20,450 nucleotides of DNA from NCBI RefSeq assembly GCF_000235445.1, contig NZ_JH378838.1, positions 18,831 to 39,280 of the forward strand, in the 5' to 3' direction. The translations under genes were made by a program, and so were the position numbers. The stretch is from Johnsonella ignava ATCC 51276. Lineage in GTDB: Bacteria; Bacillota; Clostridia; Lachnospirales; Lachnospiraceae. Positions 1 to 7,959 of this stretch are shown piece after piece (position 1 is the stretch's first letter; every line of letters starts with the position of its first letter). Under the pieces are notes generated by a model. It did no database searches and had not been told where the DNA came from. It saw nothing but the letters and a program-made list of their open reading frames with translations.

Positions 1-680
1 TTGATGTAGTCCATTATCCCAATTTCTGTCTGATGATAGGCGGGTATATCTATCTTGTCGGCTTCTAATACCCTTGCAATGGCATAGGGTCCTTTTCCGT
101 CCATTGTCAGATGGAATATTCTTCGGACAACTTCTGCTGCTTTTTCATCGATAATCCACTGATTTTTATCGTCCTTGTCTTTAATATATCCATAGGGCGG
201 ACTGCTTCCTGTATGCTTTCCGCTCTCTCCTTTAGCTTTGAATGTGGACTTGATTTTCCTTGAGGTATCTCTCGCATACCACTCGTTCATAATGTTTCGA
301 AAAGGGGTAAAATCATCGTCTTTGTAAAAGCTATCTACATTGTCGTTTATGGCAATAAGTCTAACTCCCTTTTGCCTTAGTATCTCCATACATTGACCGA
401 CTTTGAGGTAATCTCTGCCCAGTCTACTCATATCCTTTACGATGATACAACCGATATTTCCCTGATTTACTCCGTTCATCATTGCCATAAATCCCGGACG
501 ATCAAACTGCGTTCCGCTAATTCCGTCATCGGTAAAATGAACGATGTTCTCCAAATGATTTTTCTTTGCGTATTCTTCCAAAATTTTCTTCTGATTGATG
601 ATAGAATTGCTCTCGCCTTGTAGTTCATCATCTCGGCTTAACCTCTCATACAAAGCGGTTATTTTCTCGTAGTTTCTCAC
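1..680 (-). CDS. Large serine recombinase, TndX/TnpX-like (3' part outside window)
   Basis: Site-specific recombinase expected to excise and integrate its element. About 226 N-terminal residues are visible, with a GTG start at 678-680 behind AAAGGAGG. The catalytic serine is probably Ser15 in LYERLSRDDE, followed by GESNSIINQK and the resolvase motif KDMSRLGRDYLKVG, then MNEWYARDTSRKIK and the start of the recombinase domain (PPYGYIKD). These are resolvase-domain features typical of the TnpX (Tn4451) and TndX (Tn5397) group. The zinc ribbon and C-terminal coiled coil lie beyond the window. It is related to, but distinct from, the recombinase at 15599-17437. Confidence 0.92.
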   Translation of the reverse strand, partial: MRNYEKITALYERLSRDDELQGESNSIINQKKILEEYAKKNHLENIVHFTDDGISGTQFDRPGFMAMMNGVNQGNIGCIIVKDMSRLGRDYLKVGQCMEILRQKGVRLIAINDNVDSFYKDDDFTPFRNIMNEWYARDTSRKIKSTFKAKGESGKHTGSSPPYGYIKDKDDKNQWIIDEKAAEVVRRIFHLTMDGKGPYAIARVLEADKIDIPAYHQTEIGIMDYI

Positions 681-719
681 GATTACCTCCTTTCGCTCAA
701 ATTCTTCAATAAAAAAGAA

Positions 720-1718
720 TTAAGCAAAACATCTTTCACTAATATAGTGATTAAGTGTTCTTCTTAATTCTATAACTCCTCCGGCTGCAAGGATCAGCAG
801 CACCGCCAGGAGCGCCCCGGCATTGCTTTTCTTTTCGGGTTCCGGATTCTCCGGTTCGGTGGGCTCCGCAGCTTTCTGTTCTGTGCCAACACATTCACTG
901 AGGTTTTTTACGCAGACCTGGCAAGCGGTGTTGACCTCTCCGGCCTGGCACTTCTCCGTACAGGTGCAGACAATAGGTGTTTCCGCCTTTTCTCCATCCT
1001 CCGTGAGTGCCATGAGGTCGGCTTCATCCACCTGGTTCAGAAAATGCACGGTTTCCTCGCCCTCGTCGTCACGGTCAATAATGAGATAGAACACATTGCC
1101 ATTCTTCGTTTCTACTGTGATAAACTGCTTGCCGCTGGCAGTAGGGCTGCCGATATCGTCGATCAGCGACAGGTTCCCGTCCGGCGTCAAAGCGGCACCG
1201 CCATTCAGACCGCCGCCCAGCATCCCCAGCAGATTTTCCAGCGTTTCCGCGTCCAGAGAGAAAGAACCTTCCTCGGAACCAGCCTCGCCGTCACTTACCG
1301 TCATGTAGCCGGAATAGACATAGCCGATTTTCTCCGGCAGGATGACCTTCAGCCAGTCGCCGTCCGTGCCGATCACCTTCACGGTCGTTCCGTTGGGAAG
1401 CTGGGTGAAGGCGGTATAATCCATTCCAGCGCCCGTGCGGACATTCAGATTGCCGCCGCCCGTGGTGACGGTGCCGGTCTGCTCAGAGTCATTTTCGCCG
1501 GAACTGAACTGGATACCATCCTCGGTGACGGATACCGTGACCTGGCTGCCTGCCAGAGCGGAAAGCAGATCAGAGACATCCCCAGCCGTTTCCTGTTCAG
1601 CCACGGACTCCGTGCTTTCCTCGCCGCCGCTGGCAAAGGCGGTGACAGAAAAAGCGGCAGTGCTGAGCACCACCGCCAAAAGAGCCGATACCATTTTTGT
1701 CATAAAGTTATGCTTCAT
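720..1718 (-). CDS. DUF4366 family secreted/membrane-anchored SH3 protein, 3' end replaced by insertion
   Basis: Probable envelope protein of the ICE transfer module. The 332-aa product starts with a signal peptide (KMVSALLAVVLSTAAFSVTAFA). A bacterial SH3-like domain follows (NVRTGAGMDYTAF, then TTVKVIGTDGDWLKV), then a second conserved region and a Cys-rich stretch with six cysteines before a Pro/Glu-rich linker and a C-terminal membrane helix (ALLAVLLILAAGG). I chose the ATG at 1718 because it has GGAGGG upstream and puts the signal peptide at the N terminus; an ATG at 1742 is possible. The last 15 or so residues (from IELRRTLNHY) lie past the inferred junction and come from the inserted element, so the native tail after the membrane helix is lost. 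Function of the family is unknown. Confidence 0.8.
   Translation of the reverse strand: MKHNFMTKMVSALLAVVLSTAAFSVTAFASGGEESTESVAEQETAGDVSDLLSALAGSQVTVSVTEDGIQFSSGENDSEQTGTVTTGGGNLNVRTGAGMDYTAFTQLPNGTTVKVIGTDGDWLKVILPEKIGYVYSGYMTVSDGEAGSEEGSFSLDAETLENLLGMLGGGLNGGAALTPDGNLSLIDDIGSPTASGKQFITVETKNGNVFYLIIDRDDEGEETVHFLNQVDEADLMALTEDGEKAETPIVCTCTEKCQAGEVNTACQVCVKNLSECVGTEQKAAEPTEPENPEPEKKSNAGALLAVLLILAAGGVIELRRTLNHYISERCFA
767..775 (-). promoter_or_regulatory. Candidate -10 box at the end of the left element
   Basis: On the minus strand the element end reads TTA then TAGAAT, one base off TATAAT, pointing at the recombinase gene that starts at 680. In the IME the matching place reads TTA then CATAAT. 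No -35 box is apparent in the adjacent ICE sequence, so if this works like the IME the -35 would come from the other element end after circle formation. That end is not in the window; this is an inference by analogy. Confidence 0.35.
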
Positions 1719-1980
1719 CCTCGTATCCCTCCGTTTCCTCATTCTCGGTGTTGCCCTCCTGCAGCATACCTTCCGGCAGGGAGATCATACCGCTGGCATA
1801 GGCTTTCAGGAAGGCGGTCAGTTCCTTGTTATCCATCTTCACGGCTTTCACCATGCGGACGATTTCCAGATTTTCTTCCTCCGCAAGCTGGGCCTCCAGC
1901 GCACGAAGGCGTTTCTGCTGTTCCGCGATCTTTTCTTTGGTTTTCGCAATGTCATTGCGGATCTTCTGTGTCGTTGCCAT
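1708..1980 (-). CDS. DUF4315 family coiled-coil protein
   Basis: Small 90-aa protein found beside DUF4366 in CTn-type ICEs; function unknown. The N-terminal half (IRNDIAKTKEKIAEQQKRL and on) is a heptad-rich coiled coil. The second half contains ELTAFLKAYASG and ends in an acidic tail. It starts at 1980 behind GGAGGTAATTT and overlaps the next gene (DUF4366, ATG at 1718) by 11 bases, consistent with translational coupling. I recognise it by sequence and position together; no catalytic motif is visible. Confidence 0.85.
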   Translation of the reverse strand: MATTQKIRNDIAKTKEKIAEQQKRLRALEAQLAEEENLEIVRMVKAVKMDNKELTAFLKAYASGMISLPEGMLQEGNTENEETEGYEDEA

Positions 1981-2006
1981 AAATCAAATTACCTCCATAT
2001 CGTTTT

Positions 2007-3986
2007 TTAGTTGTAGGGCGGTCGCCCGAAAGCGTAAAAGTGGGATTGCCAGTAGCTTGTGTTGATATCTGCATACTGAATGGGGTCGCCGCAATGCAGC
2101 ATTTTTCCGCCGCCCACATAGATACCCACATGGGAAACGCCCGGTGTATCGTAAGTGCCGACGAAAAAGATCAGGTCGCCGGGTCTTGCGTTGGCAGAGG
2201 ATACCGGGGTGGAAATGTTATAGAGTCCTTGGGCTCCCAGCCTGCCCGTATTGCAGACGCCGCTTTGCGTCAGCACCCAGGACACGAAGCCTGAGCAATC
2301 AAAAGAAGTGTTCGGATTGCTGCCGCCCCAGACATAAGGATAACCGATGTACTTCTCCGCCTCGGTAATGAGCGCCGCAAAGGTTTCATCTTCCAGTGCG
2401 GAAGGCGGAATATCATAGGTGGTGGGTGGTTTGGTGTACTTGTCTACATAGCCGGAGCCGGGGAACAAATCTTCCCGGTTCCCCAGCGTTGCCATATAGA
2501 CCGCATACAGGGAAAGCGTTTCTTCGTCCATGATGTAGACCGGCACATGGGAAAGGTCGAAGTTTTCCAGCTTCACATTGCAAATATAGTAGTTGTATGG
2601 TACTTCCACGTCATAGTCGTTTCCTTCGCTGTCTGTCCGTGTCTCCGTCCGATAGCGCACCTCCACTTCCACGGTCTGCGTCAGGATGTACTGCTTTTCA
2701 AAGAGCATTTGCAGCTCCGCCTGAACCGCGTCGATGGTGAACACCCCTTCATGGAACGCCGTGAGAATGGAGATCAGCACATAAGGGTCATGTTCGATCT
2801 CGTCCAGATCAAAACGGTATTCGTCATATCCGGGGTGCAGAGCCTCATAGTGGTCCAGCTCATATTGAAGCTCCTGCTCCAATTCGCAATAGGCCGCCTC
2901 CGCAGCCAGCATATCCGCATCCTCGGAGAGATAAGAAGAAGTAAATACACCGCCCACGCCGGAGCCCGCCATCATGGAACAGGAAGATATCCCGCCAAAC
3001 AGCAGGGCAACACAGGCGCCAATGCCGATCACCAGCAGAACCGCCCGGCTATGGTGTTTGATGTAGAGGAATGTTTCCTTGAAGGCGTCCTTTGCTTTCT
3101 GCGCCGCACTTTTCGCCGTAGCTGCGGTGTTCTTTGCGGTTTTCTCCGCCTGCCGCAGCTCCTTTGCATAGTTCCGCTTGATCCGCTGTTTCTGCAGAAA
3201 GCGGGATACCGGGTTAGAAGCTGCCAATGCAGGATCATCATGCAGTGCCTTTTGGTAAAGGTAGTCGGCGTTTGCCTTAAAAGAAGCTTGCTCTGCCTTC
3301 GCCGCGTCACGCCAGGGTTTTGTGCGGTGATGGTGGACGGCGGCACGGACTTTGCCCTTTCCATAGGCAAACCCGCGTTCCGTCAACACCTCGCCTTTGT
3401 GTCCGGCCTCTACACCCACATTTTCCTGCTCTACTTCATGCACCTTCGCGTGGGCAGCGTGGACAATCTCATGGACCGGCCGAGAAAGCGGATTGTGCCG
3501 CAGGCGTCCGTTGGGGCGTTTCTCCACTTCTTCAAAGTGAAGCTGCGTTTTGCCTTTTCCGGCTGTCTCGTCAAAAACACGCTCGGTACGGAGAACTTTC
3601 TTTGTGGGGATAGCGGCCTTTGCCGCGTCCAGCCTGTCCGCCGCACGGTCGGAATGGTCGATGTACTTTCCAAGTGTGGGATCGGCGCGTTCTTCCTCGG
3701 TGAATTGCAGACGGGAGGACGGGCGCTGCCTTGCAGCAGAACCATCCTGCACTGCCTGGGTGTCAGCCTTTTCCGCCTTTCGTGTGCTTTTCTTCTCATG
3801 GTGTTCCGCCGCACGCAGGGCGAGGTCAGCCGCAGCACCAGCGGATTCTTCCGAAGAAGCGGACAGCTCCGTTTCCGGCTCCCGGCTGCTGATATGTTCC
3901 ACCTCTCCCGTGGCAAGGTTTTCTGATACCGCACCGTCACGGGTCATTTTCTGCGTGATCTTATCGGTTGCTTTCAGTTCCCTCAT
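2007..3986 (-). CDS. CD1108-type mobile element protein with NlpC/P60 peptidase domain
   Basis: Probable cell-wall hydrolase of the conjugation machine, which opens peptidoglycan for the transfer channel (role known for VirB1/Orf14-like proteins, inferred here). The 659-aa protein has a long charged Ala/Lys/Glu-rich N-terminal half (about 1-305) that is probably cytoplasmic, and one membrane helix near 312-334 (AVLLVIGIGACVALLFGG). An external region follows. The C-terminal NlpC/P60 domain (about 535-659) shows the catalytic Cys in FDCSGFVSWVL and the His in SHVGIYVGGGKMLHC. Its ATG overlaps the methyltransferase stop by 4 bases (ATGA). The gene appears intact. Confidence 0.9.
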   Translation of the reverse strand: MRELKATDKITQKMTRDGAVSENLATGEVEHISSREPETELSASSEESAGAAADLALRAAEHHEKKSTRKAEKADTQAVQDGSAARQRPSSRLQFTEEERADPTLGKYIDHSDRAADRLDAAKAAIPTKKVLRTERVFDETAGKGKTQLHFEEVEKRPNGRLRHNPLSRPVHEIVHAAHAKVHEVEQENVGVEAGHKGEVLTERGFAYGKGKVRAAVHHHRTKPWRDAAKAEQASFKANADYLYQKALHDDPALAASNPVSRFLQKQRIKRNYAKELRQAEKTAKNTAATAKSAAQKAKDAFKETFLYIKHHSRAVLLVIGIGACVALLFGGISSCSMMAGSGVGGVFTSSYLSEDADMLAAEAAYCELEQELQYELDHYEALHPGYDEYRFDLDEIEHDPYVLISILTAFHEGVFTIDAVQAELQMLFEKQYILTQTVEVEVRYRTETRTDSEGNDYDVEVPYNYYICNVKLENFDLSHVPVYIMDEETLSLYAVYMATLGNREDLFPGSGYVDKYTKPPTTYDIPPSALEDETFAALITEAEKYIGYPYVWGGSNPNTSFDCSGFVSWVLTQSGVCNTGRLGAQGLYNISTPVSSANARPGDLIFFVGTYDTPGVSHVGIYVGGGKMLHCGDPIQYADINTSYWQSHFYAFGRPPYN

Positions 3987-5005
3987 AGGCAGTCACCTTC
4001 CTTTCCATAGGGGCAAAAGTCGCCGCAGGTGCCATTTTCAATCATGGCGATATAGCGGAAAATGGGATAGGCCTGGGGCGGGCAGACCGCATTTCCCAAA
4101 GTTTTCAGCCGCAGTGCCCGGTCATCCATGCGCTCGGTCATGCGGGGGATTCCTTCTGGCTCGGCGGTCCAGAGGATACGTCCGTCCATCCTTTCGGGAA
4201 GCCCATGAGCCATTCCACCCAATCCGGGTTCAGTGCTGCCGTTTCGGACACCGGCTGTTCCTGGGAGATGATCTGCGCCGACAGGTTCCCGTCCTTCTTC
4301 GCTGGATCGAAGGCCGACGGCTTCAAGGTCGAGCGGAAACCGTCCGACGCCACCGGGGTCAGATAGAATACCGCCGCCGACAGGCTGAGGCTCCAGATTG
4401 CCCCGTTTCGGTTCCTCTTGCGGAATATCCCATTGTCCGACAGGAACACATCCAGGCTTGCCGCGTCCCTGGCGGTGTTGTTGTCGGAGGCAAGGGGTGT
4501 GGGAAACATCAGCCGCGACGATAAAAGTTCGCTGGCGCTCATGCCATGCGCCGACACCGCAAGCCGGAAATACGAATGGGAGAACAGCGTATCCCGCTTT
4601 TGCCAGGTCAAAGATCGTTTTGTCGAGCCCCATATTGATGAAGCCAGCAACATTTTCCCCAAGCACCCAACGGGGCCGCAGTTCGGTAATAACGCGGCAC
4701 ATTTCCGGCCACAGGTAGCGTTCATCCGCAAAGCCCTTCCGTTTTCCGGCGGTGGAGAAGGGCTGACAGGGAAAGCCGCCTGAGATAACGGTAACTGTTT
4801 CAAGTCCTGTTTTTTCAAAAAACGCCTCCTTCGTAAAAGTAGTAATATCCCGGAACCTGGGAACATCCGGCCATCGTGCGGAGAGGACGGAGTGCGGAAA
4901 ATCCGCCCACTCACACTGGCAGACGGTTTCAAACCCGGCAGCCTCCGCCGCCAGGTCCAGACCGCCAATGCCGGAAAACAGGCTCACATGGGTCAGTTTA
5001 TTCAT
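3983..5005 (-). CDS. DNA (cytosine-5-)-methyltransferase
   Basis: Transfers a methyl group from S-adenosylmethionine to C5 of cytosine in a DNA target. The 340-aa protein has the ordered C5-MTase motifs: I (SLFSGIGGLDLAAEAAGF), IV with the catalytic Cys (SGGFPCQPFSTAG), VI (GENVAGF), VIII (HERQRTFIVAA) and X (LGNAVCPPQAYPIF). The region between VIII and X, about 130 residues, should be the target-recognition part. No restriction endonuclease gene is adjacent, so it is an orphan enzyme. In an ICE it could protect incoming DNA against host restriction (inference). I chose ATG 5005 because the family begins close to motif I; an upstream extension to 5095 would add 30 Arg-rich residues from the frame overlapping the previous gene. 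Confidence 0.92.
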   Translation of the reverse strand: MNKLTHVSLFSGIGGLDLAAEAAGFETVCQCEWADFPHSVLSARWPDVPRFRDITTFTKEAFFEKTGLETVTVISGGFPCQPFSTAGKRKGFADERYLWPEMCRVITELRPRWVLGENVAGFINMGLDKTIFDLAKAGYAVLPFVFPACGVGAWHERQRTFIVAADVSHTPCLRQQHRQGRGKPGCVPVGQWDIPQEEPKRGNLEPQPVGGGILSDPGGVGRFPLDLEAVGLRSSEEGREPVGADHLPGTAGVRNGSTEPGLGGMAHGLPERMDGRILWTAEPEGIPRMTERMDDRALRLKTLGNAVCPPQAYPIFRYIAMIENGTCGDFCPYGKEGDCL

Positions 5006-5171
5006 GGTTCTTCGGCGCACGGAACGGTTCGATCTCACTTTCCAGCTCCGCAAGGACCGCCTCCATATCCGCCGTGACCGCCTTGCTTTTGGCAATCAGC
5101 CGGTTCATCACATCAAAGAAGGTTTCGCCCTCCTGTTTTTCTTCCGTATTCAAATAGCGGGGATCATTCAT
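4998..5171 (-). CDS. Small conserved ICE protein, function unknown (57 aa)
   Basis: Not a family I can name. It starts MNDPRYLNTEEKQEGETFFD and continues as a predicted helix with several acidic residues (VTADMEAVLAELESEIEPF). It overlaps the end of virB4 and the start of the methyltransferase gene by about 8 bases each, which argues for a real, translationally coupled gene. An in-frame start at 5201 would lie deeper within virB4; the ATG at 5171 is preferred. No membrane segment or metal-binding motif is visible. Confidence 0.65.
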   Translation of the reverse strand: MNDPRYLNTEEKQEGETFFDVMNRLIAKSKAVTADMEAVLAELESEIEPFRAPKNHE

Positions 5172-7593
5172 GTTCGTTTTCTCCTTTCCCGGTTTCACCA
5201 AGTTTTGTTGTCATAATGCTGTAAAGTTCATTGTCCTTCGGGAAGTCATCCACAAAAGGCAGAATCACATTGCCGAAGAAGATCAGCCCCTCGCCGGGGC
5301 CTGCGTTGCTGATATGTGCCGCCTGCTGGTTGGAGATATTCAGGCGCTCGCAGAGGATTTTCCTGTCTCCGCTGGCCTGGTTCAGAAGGTACACAAAATC
5401 GCTGTTTTCAAAAATGTTCTCGATCTCCGGGGAGGAAAGCAGGTCCTTGATGTTCTGCGTAATTCCCGTGGGGATACCGCCCCATTTGCGAAAGCGTTTC
5501 CAAATCTCCACACTCCAGGCGCCAACCTCACCGCGCAGCAAAAGGTGGAATTCGTCCACGAAGTACCAGGTGGATTTACCCTGATCCCGGTTTTGGGAAA
5601 CACGGTTCCATACCTGATCCTGGATCACCAGCATACCCAGGCTTTTGAGCTGCTTTCCCAGCTCCTTGATATCAAAGCAGACAATACGGTTGTTGATATC
5701 CACATTGGTACGGTGGTTAAAAACATTCAGGCTGCCATGCACATACAGTTCCAGTGCCGCCGCGATCCGCTGTGCCTCCGGCTCCGGCTGCCGTTTGATC
5801 TCGTCATACAAATCTTCCAACAGCGGCATATTCTCCGGGCGGGGGTCTGCGATATAGGGGCGATATACGATCCGCACGGCACGGTCAATGACCGTCTTTT
5901 CCACCGGGTCCAGACCGTTCCGGCCACCTGCCGCCAGTTCGCAGAACGACAAGATAAAGTCAGATTTCAACGCCAGCGGGTTATCATCCTCGCTGTAATT
6001 GAGGTTGATATCCATAGGGTTCACATACTGCGTACTGGTAGGTGAGATTTTGATGACCTGGCCTTCCAGACGGTTCACCAGCGGAAAATATTCTGCCTCC
6101 GGGTCGCAGATCAGGATATCGTCCTTTGTGTTCAGGAACACACCCACGATGGAACGCTTTGCGGAAAAGCTCTTACCGCTGCCGGGTGTGCCTAAGATCA
6201 TGCCGTTGGGTGTTTTCAGCTTTTTGCGGTCGGCAAGGATCATGTTGCCGGAAGTGGCATTGAGCCCGTAGTAGAGGGCTTCACCGCCGTGGAAAATCTC
6301 CTGCGTGGTGAAAGGAACGAACACCGCCACCGCCGAAGTGGTAAGTCCGCGCTGTATCTTAATGCGGTTGACACCCAGGGGCAGAGCCGACACGAAGCCG
6401 TCCTCCTGCTGAAAGTCCAGCCGCACCAGGGAGCAGTTATATTTCTGCGCCACGCTTGCCGCACGGAGAAGGTCATTCTCCAGCTTGTGCTTGCTGTCCG
6501 CAAAGTTCACCACCAGGAAGGTCATTAGGAACATTCGCTCATTTCTGCTTTGCAGATCACGGAGGATATTCTTTGCCTCGCCTGCGTAGGTGGCAAGGTC
6601 AGTGGGGATGATATCCATATCGAAACCTTCCCGCACCGCCTTTTTCTGCGCGTCGATCTTCATACTGTCAATGTCAGTGATCTTCCGCTTGACCGTTTTG
6701 ATTGCCTCGTTCTGATCCATGCTGCGGATATGGAGGCTGACAAGCAGCCCGCTGTCCGTATCCAGCAGTTCGGTGAGCATACGGTCATCCATTTCCGGTG
6801 CGCTGATCTGCAGAAAGGACACGGCACAGAATTTATCCGCCATCGTGAACTTCCTTGCTTCACCGAAGCGGAAAGAAGAAGGTGCGACAAAATCCTGGAC
6901 CGACAGGCCGGAAGGGGCAAGCCAACTCCATTCAAAGGCAAACCGTTCTCCGTCCGGGTGCAGGATGCCGTGGAGCATTTCCAGCCACTCCTTGCCGCCA
7001 AGCTCCTTTGCCAGAGCGCCCATGACCTTGAAATGGTTGAGGGCGTCCATGACGATTCGGGAAAATCGTGCCCGTGCGGTTTTGCTGTCCCGTGCCTCGA
7101 TGGTGAGGGTCAGGTACTTTGTTTTGATAAGACCGTTGTTGCCCCGTTCAAGCTGCTTGCGGAGCATTTGCGTGTAAAGCTCACGGATATGGTCGAAGTG
7201 ATCTCCCTGCGCCGCGATCTCGATACGCTTCACAAAATCCTCCCGGTTCATGCGGCGGCTCACAAGGGAGAGCTGCATCCCGATAGAAGCGTCATGGGCG
7301 TTATACATATCGCAGAGGGCTTCAAAAATCGCCGTCTGGTCGTCAGGCTTTGCAAGCTGATAATTCACATCCTCGAACTCGATACACTTCGACCAGGTGT
7401 GGTCGTCCAGCTTGCACAGGCCGTCCGGGTACATCTGGCGGAACGGTAAGGTGTCCTGTGCGGAATGTACCTTGCCGTCGCCTCTGGCGGTTTCCAGGAT
7501 ACGGCTGATCTCACGCTTTTCTGCGGCGGTCAGTTTTACCGTGGCTTTTGCCGCCTGCCGTGCCTGCGGCTCTGGCTTTCGCTTTCTGAACAA
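5164..7593 (-). CDS. virB4: VirB4-like conjugal transfer ATPase (CD1110 type)
   Basis: ATPase that powers assembly and operation of the type IV secretion channel at the cytoplasmic membrane. The 809-aa protein has the VirB4/TraC-type N-terminal domain, Walker A GTPGSGKSFSAKR near residue 465-475, and Walker B WYFVDEFHLLLRG near 678-690. The HerA/FtsK-like features ICDPEAEYFPL and ITQNIKDLL are also visible. Its ATG has GGAGGTGAAAGCC just upstream even though it lies 83 bases inside the prgI gene. Length and motifs suggest it is intact. The next gene starts within its last codons. Confidence 0.95.
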   Translation of the reverse strand: MFRKRKPEPQARQAAKATVKLTAAEKREISRILETARGDGKVHSAQDTLPFRQMYPDGLCKLDDHTWSKCIEFEDVNYQLAKPDDQTAIFEALCDMYNAHDASIGMQLSLVSRRMNREDFVKRIEIAAQGDHFDHIRELYTQMLRKQLERGNNGLIKTKYLTLTIEARDSKTARARFSRIVMDALNHFKVMGALAKELGGKEWLEMLHGILHPDGERFAFEWSWLAPSGLSVQDFVAPSSFRFGEARKFTMADKFCAVSFLQISAPEMDDRMLTELLDTDSGLLVSLHIRSMDQNEAIKTVKRKITDIDSMKIDAQKKAVREGFDMDIIPTDLATYAGEAKNILRDLQSRNERMFLMTFLVVNFADSKHKLENDLLRAASVAQKYNCSLVRLDFQQEDGFVSALPLGVNRIKIQRGLTTSAVAVFVPFTTQEIFHGGEALYYGLNATSGNMILADRKKLKTPNGMILGTPGSGKSFSAKRSIVGVFLNTKDDILICDPEAEYFPLVNRLEGQVIKISPTSTQYVNPMDINLNYSEDDNPLALKSDFILSFCELAAGGRNGLDPVEKTVIDRAVRIVYRPYIADPRPENMPLLEDLYDEIKRQPEPEAQRIAAALELYVHGSLNVFNHRTNVDINNRIVCFDIKELGKQLKSLGMLVIQDQVWNRVSQNRDQGKSTWYFVDEFHLLLRGEVGAWSVEIWKRFRKWGGIPTGITQNIKDLLSSPEIENIFENSDFVYLLNQASGDRKILCERLNISNQQAAHISNAGPGEGLIFFGNVILPFVDDFPKDNELYSIMTTKLGETGKGENEHE

Positions 7594-7945
7594 TGGCTTT
7601 CACCTCCTTTTCCGCCTGGGCCTGCCGCTCCAGGGCTACATAGAAATTGTTTGTCTGGTAAGGCCGTTCCTTCGTCCGCAGGAACATACAGCGGATGACC
7701 TGTCCGGCCACCACCTCCAGGGGTTGACCATGCCGCTCATACATGGCAAGTAGAAAGAACGGGAGCATGACGATAATCATGCAGAACGCGGCGGCACTGT
7801 TGCTGGCCGTGCGTCTGAGCAAAAAGAAAAGCGGTACTCCGATGAGTGCCGCCGCTCCGAAACATATAAGCTGCCGTTTGGTAAGCCCAAACAGCACTTT
7901 GGATTTTACTTTCGTCAAATCCTTTGGAATGGTTACATACGCCAA
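7511..7945 (-). CDS. PrgI family conjugal transfer membrane protein
   Basis: Small inner-membrane component of Gram-positive type IV secretion systems, the VirB3-like position just upstream of VirB4. The 144-aa protein begins MAYVTIPKDLTKVKSKVLFG, typical of PrgI. Two hydrophobic helices follow (LICFGAAALIGVPLFFLL and AAAFCMIIVMLPFFLLAMY), then a basic C-terminal tail rich in Lys/Ala. Its 3' end overlaps virB4 by 83 bases, which is common in these operons. Identification rests on sequence and position. Confidence 0.9.
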   Translation of the reverse strand: MAYVTIPKDLTKVKSKVLFGLTKRQLICFGAAALIGVPLFFLLRRTASNSAAAFCMIIVMLPFFLLAMYERHGQPLEVVAGQVIRCMFLRTKERPYQTNNFYVALERQAQAEKEVKAIVQKAKARAAGTAGGKSHGKTDRRRKA

Positions 7946-7959
7946 TTTATCAAGCCTCC

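Larger units (their letters stand above)
1..775 (-). mobile_element. End of a serine-recombinase element inserted in the DUF4366 gene (partial)
   Basis: The DUF4366 gene runs normally through its membrane segment, then changes to AT-rich sequence just before a recombinase gene that starts at 680. This matches the layout of the IME further right, where the recombinase starts about 60 bp inside the element end. The two ends look alike: here, reading outward on the plus strand, TTAATTCTATAAC; in the IME, TTAATATTATGTAAC. I therefore place the junction near 775/776. A palindrome TCACTAATATAGTGA (736-750) between the gene and the junction may be a recombinase-binding arm. The other end is outside the window, so the exact core is inferred. 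Confidence 0.65.

Noticed and set aside
1044..1982. 312-codon plus-strand frame
   Set aside because: Antisense to the DUF4366 and DUF4315 genes, with no ribosome site or domain.
2547..3926. 459-codon open frame on the plus strand
   Set aside because: It lies antisense to the clearly coding CD1108-type gene; the product has no recognisable domain, and long antisense frames are expected in GC-rich DNA.
4138..4968. 276-codon frame on the minus strand within the methyltransferase gene
   Set aside because: It overlaps the methyltransferase almost entirely in another frame, while the latter shows all conserved motifs.
6550..7449. 299-codon plus-strand frame
   Set aside because: Antisense to virB4 and without recognisable features.
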